A stretch of DNA of 12,341 nt from Candidatus Micrarchaeia archaeon. GTDB taxonomy: Archaea > Micrarchaeota > Micrarchaeia > Anstonellales > Bilamarchaeaceae. The stretch spans positions 1 through 12,341 of the forward strand of contig JBAZLI010000023.1 of NCBI GenBank assembly GCA_041650355.1, read 5' to 3'. Made by a program: the position numbers and the translations under genes. Positions 5,709 to 10,849 of the stretch are shown here, one piece after another; position 1 is the first letter of the stretch, and every line of letters begins with the position of its first letter. The notes beneath the pieces were generated by a model. That model was not told where the DNA came from and made no database searches. It saw only the letters and a list, made by a program, of their open reading frames with translations.

Positions 5709-6557
5709 ATGAATAAATCCTATTTCATTTTCGGATTGATGCTTGCCGGATTCATCATCCTGGCAGGATGCACAGGAGGAAGCACGAGCTGCGACTCGGA
5801 CAAGAAGTGCAAGGAATGGCAGATTTGCGACATGGGAAAGAAGGTGTGCGTGCTTGCCCCGGAGAGGTGCAACGCGGACGCCGAGTGCAACGACACCATG
5901 AAGATGTGCAACGCCACGAGCCATAACTGCATGTACAAGACCGGCAAGTGCAGGCTTAGCGCGGACTGCCCGGGCTGGCAGTTGTGCGTGCAGGAGAACT
6001 GCACCGCGAAGCCGGGCTTCTGCGACGGTGATAGTGCGTGCAACGCCCAGCTCGAAAGGTGCCATCCGCAGACGCACACGTGCAGGCCCAAGCAGGGGCT
6101 GTGCTACAACAATTACGACTGCGAGTCCTGGCAGCAGTGCAACGTGGTCGAGAACAAGTGCGTGCCCCTGCCGGACAGGTGCGATTCTGATTACCAATGC
6201 CAGCTTTGGCAATATTGCAACGCATCCACCAACTACTGCGAGCCGAAAGCCGGGTTCTGCAAGAACGACCTGAACTGCGAGAGCTGGGCGATGTGCGACG
6301 AAAGCCTGAACAAGTGCATCGCAAGAAAAGGATTCTGCGCCACGGACAGGGAATGCACGACGTGGGAACTTTGCGAGCCTACCGGCCACTTGTGCCAGCC
6401 CAAGCGGGACATGTGCAACAATTACCTGGATTGTGGGAACTGGCAGTATTGCGATACGGTCCAGCACAGGTGCGGCACCAAAGTGGGTTATTGCGCGAAG
6501 GACAGCGAGTGCGCCTCAGGGGAGGCGTGCGACGAGAACGACCACCTGTGCAAATAG
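5709..6557 (+). CDS. Secreted lipoprotein with ten four-cysteine repeats
   Basis: A 282-aa protein. Residues 1-20 form a signal peptide (MNKSY then a hydrophobic core) ending in the lipobox LAGC, so Cys21 is the likely lipid anchor. From Cys28 to the end there are ten tandem units of C-x5-C-x5/6-C-x6-C plus a 6-residue linker, about 26 residues each. C1-C2 spacing is 5 and the linker 6 in every unit; only unit 3 has a shorter C3-C4 gap (4). A Trp after C2 is present in seven units and absent in units 2, 4 and 10. That gives 40 repeat cysteines, enough for 20 disulfides. Four N-x-S/T sequons are visible. It likely sits outside the cell membrane as a rigid disulfide-stapled rod. Function is unknown; adhesion or surface structure is a guess. 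The start is set by AAAGGTG 6 nt before the ATG. Confidence 0.85.
   Translation: MNKSYFIFGLMLAGFIILAGCTGGSTSCDSDKKCKEWQICDMGKKVCVLAPERCNADAECNDTMKMCNATSHNCMYKTGKCRLSADCPGWQLCVQENCTAKPGFCDGDSACNAQLERCHPQTHTCRPKQGLCYNNYDCESWQQCNVVENKCVPLPDRCDSDYQCQLWQYCNASTNYCEPKAGFCKNDLNCESWAMCDESLNKCIARKGFCATDRECTTWELCEPTGHLCQPKRDMCNNYLDCGNWQYCDTVQHRCGTKVGYCAKDSECASGEACDENDHLCK
5790..6554 (+). repeat. Ten tandem ~78-bp units coding Cys repeats
   Basis: The units encode C-x5-C-x5/6-C-x6-C-x6, starting at Cys28 of the lipoprotein. They are alike in protein pattern but diverged in DNA, so this is an old array under protein-level selection. Units 2 and 4 share a 6-residue C2-C3 gap and no Trp while units 1 and 3 have a 5-residue gap and Trp, which suggests an early duplication of a two-unit block. 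Confidence 0.8.
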
Positions 6558-6591
6558 CCGGATTCGGAACTGGAATTATAAGTGGCCGGAA

Positions 6592-6858
6592 TCAGTCTTC
6601 GTGGTTCTGCCACATATTTCTTTTCTTGTTGAGAAGGTCTTTCGCGACCGCGAGGAGTTGGGTGCTCACCTGGAGCGCTTCTGCCGGGGAGAGTTTTATT
6701 GCAGTAGCTGAAATAGTGTTCATAATCCTTACATTTATCACCCCGTCCCTGGGAAAACCGTTGCTTTGGGTGGGAGAATCGCTCTCTATCCGCAAAATAG
6801 TCCTGTGCTGTTCGCCTTTGTCGTCCTTCCACCAATGCACTATCTCGTCTTCTATCAT
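6592..6858 (-). CDS. Hypothetical small protein, 88 aa
   Basis: I do not recognise a family. The protein appears to have a mixed fold: an N-terminal HWWKDDKGEQH segment, several likely strands (RTILRIES, VINVRIMN, ATAIKL), then a helix LSPAEALQVSTQLLAVAKDLLNKK and a polar tail. It has no signal peptide or membrane segment. Two in-frame ATGs are possible. At 6864 the purine-rich GGAAGGAG abuts the ATG with no spacer; at 6858 the same element is 6 nt upstream, so I prefer 6858. A TATA-like TTATTTATAA at 6901-6910 fits a start near 6880. The gene is convergent with the lipoprotein gene, 34 bp apart, and lies downstream of the thermosome gene on the same strand but with its own promoter. Confidence 0.68.
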   Translation of the reverse strand: MIEDEIVHWWKDDKGEQHRTILRIESDSPTQSNGFPRDGVINVRIMNTISATAIKLSPAEALQVSTQLLAVAKDLLNKKRNMWQNHED

Positions 6859-6900
6859 GTCCATCTCCTTCCTTTCTGGGGCAGAGCTACTGCCGGAGGA

Positions 6901-6910
6901 TTATTTATAA
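6901..6910 (-). promoter_or_regulatory. TATA-like box for the 88-aa gene
   Basis: TTATTTATAA lies ~47 bp upstream of ATG 6858. It predicts a leader of ~20 nt that carries GGAAGGAG. Confidence 0.5.
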
Positions 6911-6940
6911 ACAAAGAAAGAGGGATGGTTTCCAGTGGGT

Positions 6941-6958
6941 TTGTAACCATGGTTACAA
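6941..6958. promoter_or_regulatory. 18-bp perfect palindrome, candidate operator
   Basis: TTGTAACCATGGTTACAA reads identically on both strands. It is bracketed by GGTTTC (6927-6932) and its complement GAAACC (6963-6968), spaced 8 and 4 bp away. It lies 31-57 bp upstream of the TATA-like box of the 88-aa gene and ~50 bp past the thermosome stop codon. Perfect symmetry at this length suits a dimeric DNA-binding regulator; no regulator gene is in view. Confidence 0.5.
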
Positions 6959-6980
6959 TAGTGAAACCAAAACTTGTGAA

Positions 6981-7008
6981 AATAAAATAAATGAAAAATA
7001 AAAGAAGA
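6981..7008 (-). terminator. T-rich terminator after thermosome gene
   Basis: Read on the - strand, the bases directly after the thermosome TAA are almost entirely T with several runs of 4-5 T. Archaeal transcription stops at such T-rich tracts without needing a hairpin. Confidence 0.55.
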
Positions 7009-8652
7009 TTACATGTCTTCTCCCATTCCACCGGGCCCTCCAGGGCCCATGGGCGCGCTCTTCCCCCTTGAACTGATGATGTCATCAATCCTGAGGATGA
7101 GCCTCGCGGTCTCGGTGGCGCTGGTCATGGCCTGCCTCTTGACTTTCGTAGGCTCGAGCACGCCGTTCTTGAACATGTCCCCGACTTTCCCTGCGAGCAC
7201 GTCCACGCCGAAGTATTTCCCGTCCTTGTCCTTGTGCCTGTTCCTCAGCGCAACGAGGGTGTCAATCGGGTCCATTCCCGCGTTCTCGGCAAGGGTGCGC
7301 GGTATGCTCTCCAGCGCCTCTGCGAACCCCTGGATTGCGAGCTGCTCCCTTCCGCCTATCTCAGTCGCGTAGCTCATGAGGTCCTTCGAGAGCTCCATCT
7401 CCACGCTTCCTCCGCCGGTCACGAACGAGCCGTCTTCGAGGCTTGAGGAAACCGCGCCTATCGCGTCCTTCACGGCCCTTTCCACCTCGCTCACTACGTG
7501 GTCGGTGCCTCCGCGCACGAATATGGTGACGCTCTTGGGGTCCTTGCAGTTCTCCACGAACACCATCGCTTCGCCCGAGATTTTCTTCTCGACCACTGTG
7601 CCTGCGAAGCCCATGTCCTTATCGCTCAAATCGTCGAGGCTCGAGGCGACTTTCGCGCCTGTTGCTCTCGCGAGCTTCTCCATGTCGCTCTTCTTTACTC
7701 TCCTGACAGCCATTATGCCGGCCTTGGAAAGATAGTGCTGCGCGACATCATCTATGCCCTTTTGGCAGAACACCACGTTAGCTCCTGTGGACGCAATTTT
7801 GTCCACCATTTCCTTGAGCATCTTCTCCTCCTGCTTGAGGAACGCCTCCATCTGGTTCGGGTTGGTTATCTCGATTTTCGCGTCTGTCTCGGTCTTCTCT
7901 ATCTCGAGGGCCGCGTCTATGAGCGCGATTTTCGCGTTCTTCAGGCTCTTGGGCATCCCTGCATGGACCACTTCCTTGTCCACGAGCACGCCCGTAATCA
8001 GGTCGGTGTCGAGCACTTCGCCTCCGGCCTTCTTCTCAATCTTTATGAGCTCCTGGTCTATGACGATTTTGCCCTCCTTTTTCTCGTGCACCTGCTTGAG
8101 CGCAGTGACAACGAGCCCGCCAATCTTGGCTTTCTCGCTGTCGCTCCCGATTCCCTTGGAGCCCATGGAGATGAGCGCTATCTTCTTCAGCGTCTCCACG
8201 TCGTCCGGATGCACTTTCTCCGAGGCCTTCGTGAGCAGTTCTTCAGCCCGCTTGCTCGCGAGTTCGTAGCCCTTTATCACCGAAGTGGGGTGTATGTTCT
8301 GGTCCAGCAGGTCCCCGGCCTTCTTGAGCAGGTTTCCGGCAATGACCACGCTGGTCGTAGTTCCGTCCCCTACCTCTTTGTCCTGGGTCTTCGCGACCTC
8401 GACCATGAGCTTCGCGGCAGGATGCTCCACGTTCATCTCCTCGAGTATGGTGGCACCGTCGTTTGTTATAACTATGTCCCCAAGGTCCGAAACGAGCATC
8501 TTGTCCATGCCCTTCGGGCCCAGCGTGGTCTTTATTATGTTCGCGACCGCGTACCCTATGGCGATGTTTATCCTCATCGCGTCCCTTCCCAGAATCCTCT
8601 GCGAACCCTCGGACATTACCGAGGAGTCCTGTCCTGATACTTGTCTTGCCAT
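7009..8652 (-). CDS. ths: Thermosome subunit (group II chaperonin)
   Basis: A 547-aa archaeal chaperonin, the usual length, which forms a double-ring ATP-driven folding chamber in the cytosol. Motifs run in the expected order: TTLGPKGMDKML (42-53), NDGATIL (64-70), the nucleotide-binding GDGTTTS (95-101) with Asp96, VTGGGSVEMELS in the second equatorial part, and VLEPTKVKRQAMTSATETARLILRIDD near the end. The tail is a flexible Gly/Met-rich GPGGPGGMGEDM, typical of thermosomes. AGGTGA lies 4 nt before the ATG. It is the only chaperonin gene in view; other subunits may lie elsewhere. It is expected to be highly expressed and heat-inducible, but I do not recognise a known heat-shock operator. 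A T-rich terminator follows. Confidence 0.97.
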   Translation of the reverse strand: MARQVSGQDSSVMSEGSQRILGRDAMRINIAIGYAVANIIKTTLGPKGMDKMLVSDLGDIVITNDGATILEEMNVEHPAAKLMVEVAKTQDKEVGDGTTTSVVIAGNLLKKAGDLLDQNIHPTSVIKGYELASKRAEELLTKASEKVHPDDVETLKKIALISMGSKGIGSDSEKAKIGGLVVTALKQVHEKKEGKIVIDQELIKIEKKAGGEVLDTDLITGVLVDKEVVHAGMPKSLKNAKIALIDAALEIEKTETDAKIEITNPNQMEAFLKQEEKMLKEMVDKIASTGANVVFCQKGIDDVAQHYLSKAGIMAVRRVKKSDMEKLARATGAKVASSLDDLSDKDMGFAGTVVEKKISGEAMVFVENCKDPKSVTIFVRGGTDHVVSEVERAVKDAIGAVSSSLEDGSFVTGGGSVEMELSKDLMSYATEIGGREQLAIQGFAEALESIPRTLAENAGMDPIDTLVALRNRHKDKDGKYFGVDVLAGKVGDMFKNGVLEPTKVKRQAMTSATETARLILRIDDIISSRGKSAPMGPGGPGGMGEDM

Positions 8653-8663
8653 TCTATCACCTT

Positions 8664-8690
8664 AGATTTTTTGCAGATTTTTTTAGATTT
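8664..8690. promoter_or_regulatory. Three phased AGATTT repeats upstream of thermosome
   Basis: AGATTT occurs at 8664, 8675 and 8685, that is 11 and 10 bp apart, about one helical turn, with T runs of 6, 7 and 3. They lie 12-38 bp upstream of the thermosome ATG, around the expected start of transcription. They could bend the DNA or bind a regulator; the upstream AAATCTAAAA may double as the TATA element. Confidence 0.4.
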
Positions 8691-8766
8691 ACGAAAATTT
8701 GTCCTTTCAGCAGGATTGAGATTAGCACTTAGCCTGATGAAATAAGCAGACATATATGCAAGTGAA

Positions 8767-8776
8767 AATATTTAAA
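8767..8776 (+). promoter_or_regulatory. TATA-like box for DUF2892-like gene
   Basis: ATATTTAAAG is centred ~38 bp before ATG 8810, giving a predicted start near 8797 and a short leader containing GGGTG (8800-8804). Confidence 0.55.
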
Positions 8777-8809
8777 GGTTTTTCAGGGTAACTACCAGTG
8801 GGTGCAAAG

Positions 8810-9049
8810 ATGGAAAAGAACATTTCTGACATTGACGGCGGCGTGCGGATTGTGCTGGGCATAATATTTGCCCTAATTTATACCGGAACGCTCGGCGTAA
8901 GCGTAACCTACCCCCTGAGCTGGGTGGTGCTCGCACTGGCGGTGATATTGCTGTTTACAGGCATATTCGGGTTCTGCCCGCTATACAGGCTGCTCGGAAT
9001 CAGCACTGCGAAGAATGGGGGAAAGACCGAAGCTAAGAAGAAAAAGTAA
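8810..9049 (+). CDS. DUF2892-like (YgaP-type) small membrane protein
   Basis: A 79-aa protein with an N-terminal KNISDIDGGVRIVLG, two hydrophobic helices (about residues 12-31 and 36-54) and the ending GFCPLYRLLGIST before a Lys-rich tail. This matches small membrane proteins of the DUF2892/YgaP transmembrane family (N-x-x-x-x-D-x-x-x-R-x-x-x-G at the start, CPLY-LLG at the end). The conserved Cys-Pro follows the second helix. In some bacteria this module is fused to rhodanese; here it stands alone. I chose ATG 8810 over GTG 8798 because GGGTG lies 5 nt before it. Its direct role is unknown. It is divergent from the thermosome gene with a 157-bp gap and is followed by the structured region before 5S. 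Confidence 0.82.
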   Translation: MEKNISDIDGGVRIVLGIIFALIYTGTLGVSVTYPLSWVVLALAVILLFTGIFGFCPLYRLLGISTAKNGGKTEAKKKK

Positions 9050-9073
9050 GTGCACAAAATTTCATAAATTATC

Positions 9074-9116
9074 TGTCGCCTATCTGCGACAATTCGCTAC
9101 GCAGCGTGGCGATTGT
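9074..9116 (+). other. Overlapping hairpins 3' of the DUF2892-like gene
   Basis: TGTCGC (9074-9079) pairs with GCGACA (9086-9091). Overlapping it, 9089-9101 can pair with 9105-9116 in a longer stem of 12 pairs with one bulged T (9094) and a CAG loop. The two stems share bases 9089-9091 and cannot both form fully, so this may be a terminator, a switch, or a small RNA end. Confidence 0.4.
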
Positions 9117-9120
9117 GCGC

Positions 9121-9160
9121 ATTTGTAAATTGCCGAAAACAGCTGATTCAATTTACAAAT
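9121..9160. repeat. 12-bp perfect inverted repeat upstream of 5S
   Basis: ATTTGTAAATTG (9121-9132) and CAATTTACAAAT (9149-9160) are exact complements separated by 16 bp. The right arm ends 3 bp before the TATA-like box of the 5S gene, so it could be a regulatory site for 5S transcription or a stem at the end of the preceding transcript. Confidence 0.55.
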
Positions 9161-9163
9161 ACA

Positions 9164-9172
9164 ATTAAAAAT
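9164..9172 (+). promoter_or_regulatory. TATA-like box for 5S rRNA
   Basis: ATTAAAAAT is centred 24-26 bp before the first bases of the 5S gene, the expected distance for an archaeal promoter, so 5S appears to be transcribed on its own. Confidence 0.5.
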
Positions 9173-9190
9173 CCTTCTTAGCATCAAATA

Positions 9191-9310
9191 GTTGTCAGCG
9201 GCCATAGGTTGAGGGCAACACCCGTTCCCATACCGAACACGGAAGTTAAGCCTCTTCACGGCACCGCCATTACTGAGCTACGCTCGGGAAAGCACGCTGC
9301 TGCTGACACC
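9191..9310 (+). rRNA. rrf: 5S ribosomal RNA
   Basis: About 120 nt. The ends pair as helix I: TGTCAGC (9193-9199) with GCTGACA (9302-9308). The highly conserved 5S core CCCGTTCCCATACCGAACAC and GGAAGTTAAGC follows GAGGGCAACA, as expected. A TTTT run follows immediately, a typical archaeal stop signal. There is no 16S or 23S gene nearby, so this 5S is unlinked from any large rRNA genes within the window and has its own promoter. The exact ends are estimated from the helix I pairing and may be off by a base or two. Confidence 0.94.
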
Positions 9311-9361
9311 TTTTAACGCTTATCAGATGGGATGCTGCGCTTTTCGCTGCGTTAAAAGGTG
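9307..9361. repeat. 13-bp perfect inverted repeat at 5S 3' end
   Basis: CACCTTTTAACGC (9307-9319) and GCGTTAAAAGGTG (9349-9361) are exact complements separated by 29 bp. The left arm includes the last four bases of 5S. As RNA this would compete with helix I only at its end; it could be a backup terminator or a processing stem. A second T run lies at 9341-9344. Confidence 0.6.
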
Positions 9362-9471
9362 GCACTGACATTCACCCCCATTAATTCATAGGAACAGTTG
9401 CATTGCTGAATCTGGTTTTAGATAAATTTAAAAACATGGAAATATGTGTTATACGACATTAAGGTGCTAAA
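9362..9471 (+). promoter_or_regulatory. Intergenic region with promoter for the 65-aa gene
   Basis: This stretch carries no gene that I can see. AAATTTAAAA at 9424-9433 is a TATA-like box ~43 bp before ATG 9472, giving a predicted start near 9455, and AAGGTG (9461-9466) is the ribosome site. The stretch 9362-9420 holds nothing I recognise. Confidence 0.45.
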
Positions 9472-9669
9472 ATGGCTGCCCAAAAAACAAAGTTGATGGA
9501 TATTAAAGCAGAACGGAAAAAGATGAAAACACTGCTCGGAGAACCAAGGCCCCGAAACAAAGCGGGAGCGTTTGATGTTGAAACTGAGCGGAAAACAATA
9601 AATGGGATACTCAACTCCAGAAAACCCAGGGGGCACGAAAAAGAAGCCGGAGGAACTACCGGCAGCTGA
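9472..9669 (+). CDS. Hypothetical small basic protein, 65 aa
   Basis: A short Lys/Arg-rich protein I do not recognise. The first half is a charged helix (DIKAERKKMKTLL), then GEPRPRNKAGAFDVETERKTINGIL and a Gly-rich tail. A partial internal echo is visible: AERKKMKTLLGEPRPR and TERKTINGILNSRKPR, both ending in a short helix followed by a basic turn. The case for a real gene rests on a clean upstream arrangement (TATA-like box, AAGGTG 5 nt before ATG) rather than on homology. It could bind RNA or DNA given its charge, but nothing specific shows this. It is followed after 62 bp by a leaderless gene with its own promoter. Confidence 0.6.
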   Translation: MAAQKTKLMDIKAERKKMKTLLGEPRPRNKAGAFDVETERKTINGILNSRKPRGHEKEAGGTTGS

Positions 9670-9700
9670 GGGCCCCTCAGCGTCTGGGAAATCAGCAAAC

Positions 9701-9711
9701 TATTTATATAT
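9701..9711 (+). promoter_or_regulatory. TATA-like box for the coiled-coil/pgi pair
   Basis: TATTTATATAT is centred 26 bp before ATG 9732, which predicts a leaderless transcript starting at that codon. No ribosome site precedes this ATG. Confidence 0.55.
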
Positions 9712-9731
9712 TGCGCCGGAATTCATGCCGT

Positions 9732-10130
9732 ATGGATTTGCATTCGGACATGAAGAAGCGCGCTACCGAAGAGGACTGGGAATACTTTGCGCAGATGGCG
9801 CGCACATTCGAGCTGGAGATAGAGAAAGGCGCGGAGGATAACGAGAAGGTCCAGAAAGAAATCCAGATGATAAAGAAGGTCCTGGAGGCGCACCTTTCCA
9901 GCGAGAAGGGCAGGCGCATCTTCGTCTCGGCGAGCAACATGGTGAAGCTCTACAGGACGATAGAGCGGCTCGAGACCAGGATTTCTCAGAACAACCGGCT
10001 GCACGGCGAATTCGTGAATTTCCTCAGGACGCTCCTGCACAAGATGAAGCAGGAGAAGCTCGTGGCTTACAAGACCCTGGAGAAAAGGCGCGAGTTCCTC
10101 ATGCACAAGGACTTTGAGGACAGCGTATGA
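9732..10130 (+). CDS. Hypothetical helical/coiled-coil protein, 132 aa
   Basis: The protein is almost entirely helical and highly charged, with heptad-like spacing in the regions of residues 20-60 and 75-115 and a short break around the SSEKGRRIFVSASN segment. It has no signal peptide, membrane segment, cysteine or catalytic motif. I do not recognise a family. I chose ATG 9732 because the TATA-like box 26 bp upstream predicts transcription starting exactly there; the in-frame TTG at 9711 would lie within the promoter, and ATG 9750 is a shorter alternative. Its stop overlaps the ATG of the next gene (ATGA), so it is translationally coupled to the cupin phosphoglucose isomerase, which hints at, but does not prove, a shared role. 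Confidence 0.78.
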   Translation: MDLHSDMKKRATEEDWEYFAQMARTFELEIEKGAEDNEKVQKEIQMIKKVLEAHLSSEKGRRIFVSASNMVKLYRTIERLETRISQNNRLHGEFVNFLRTLLHKMKQEKLVAYKTLEKRREFLMHKDFEDSV

Positions 10131-10849
10131 CCATTTATTATTCGGAGCCGGTGAAGCTCGAGATAGTGGGCAGGAGCGTCTTCGTCAACGGCGAGGTCAA
10201 GGAGTTCAGCGTGCGCAACTTCTCTGAGCTGAACGAGGTGCTCATGAAAAGGCAGCAGGTGCTCAATGATTTCCCGCTCTACTTCATGTTCCGCTCTATT
10301 GTTGTCAAGGAAGGGCTCAGGTACGACATCACTATCATCCCTCCCAGGAGGATAGATGGGGAGTACGCAAAAACCTACGGCCATTACCACCCTCTTGCCG
10401 AAAACGGGCTGAGCTACCCCGAGGCGTATCAAATTCTAGAGGGAAGGGCGCTTTTCGTGCTCCAGAAGCCCAGAAGCGACGCGAGCGTGGACGTGATGGT
10501 GACGTACGGGGAGAAGGGGCAGGCGGTACTCATACCCCCGAACTGGGGCCACAACACGATAAACGCGAGCCCTGACAAGGTGCTCATTCTGGGAAACCTT
10601 GTAGCCGATGGCTTTGAATCAGATTACTCTGCATACAAAAAGGACCTGGGCGCGGCCTATTACGTCACTGATTTCGGGCTAGAGCCCAACGGCAATTACG
10701 TCGTGCGTAAAACCGAGAAGCTGAAGGCATCTGATTTGAACGCGAAATACGGCTTCGAGTGCCCGGACCTTTTGAAGGAATTCTGGGCCAATCCCGGAAA
10801 ATTCGAATTCCTGAAAAAACCGAGTCTTATTACAGGGCGCTCAGCCTAG
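10127..10849 (+). CDS. pgiA: Cupin-type glucose-6-phosphate isomerase
   Basis: A 240-aa protein of the archaeal metal-dependent phosphoglucose isomerase family, which interconverts glucose 6-phosphate and fructose 6-phosphate. The cupin metal site is intact: GHYHP gives His86 and His88, PEAYQILEG gives Glu99, and NWGHNTIN gives His142, matching the His-His-Glu-His set of the Pyrococcus enzyme. IPPNWGH corresponds to the family's PP-W-H segment. It is longer than the ~190-aa Pyrococcus protein, with extra sequence at both ends, including a ~40-residue C-terminal tail. The start codon overlaps the stop of the coiled-coil gene. The 3' end overlaps the convergent alaS gene by 9 bp. Confidence 0.9.
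   Translation: MTIYYSEPVKLEIVGRSVFVNGEVKEFSVRNFSELNEVLMKRQQVLNDFPLYFMFRSIVVKEGLRYDITIIPPRRIDGEYAKTYGHYHPLAENGLSYPEAYQILEGRALFVLQKPRSDASVDVMVTYGEKGQAVLIPPNWGHNTINASPDKVLILGNLVADGFESDYSAYKKDLGAAYYVTDFGLEPNGNYVVRKTEKLKASDLNAKYGFECPDLLKEFWANPGKFEFLKKPSLITGRSA

Noticed and set aside
5661..6467. 268-aa open frame on the - strand
   Set aside because: It is antisense to the Cys-repeat lipoprotein; its apparent repeats are only the mirror of the coding repeats.
5790..6554. CRISPR-like regular spacing of repeats
   Set aside because: The repetition is in the protein pattern inside an open frame; the DNA has no identical repeats separated by unique spacers.
6949..6990. 13-codon open frame starting inside the palindrome
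   Set aside because: It is too short, lacks a ribosome site, and its start ATG is simply the centre of the palindrome.
7498..8637. 379-aa open frame on the + strand
   Set aside because: It is the antisense of the thermosome gene, which is identified beyond doubt; the length reflects the codon bias of that gene.
9307..9361. Possible tRNA gene next to 5S
   Set aside because: The 13-bp stem with a 29-base loop does not show anticodon or T arms, and I find no GTTCRA-like T-loop.
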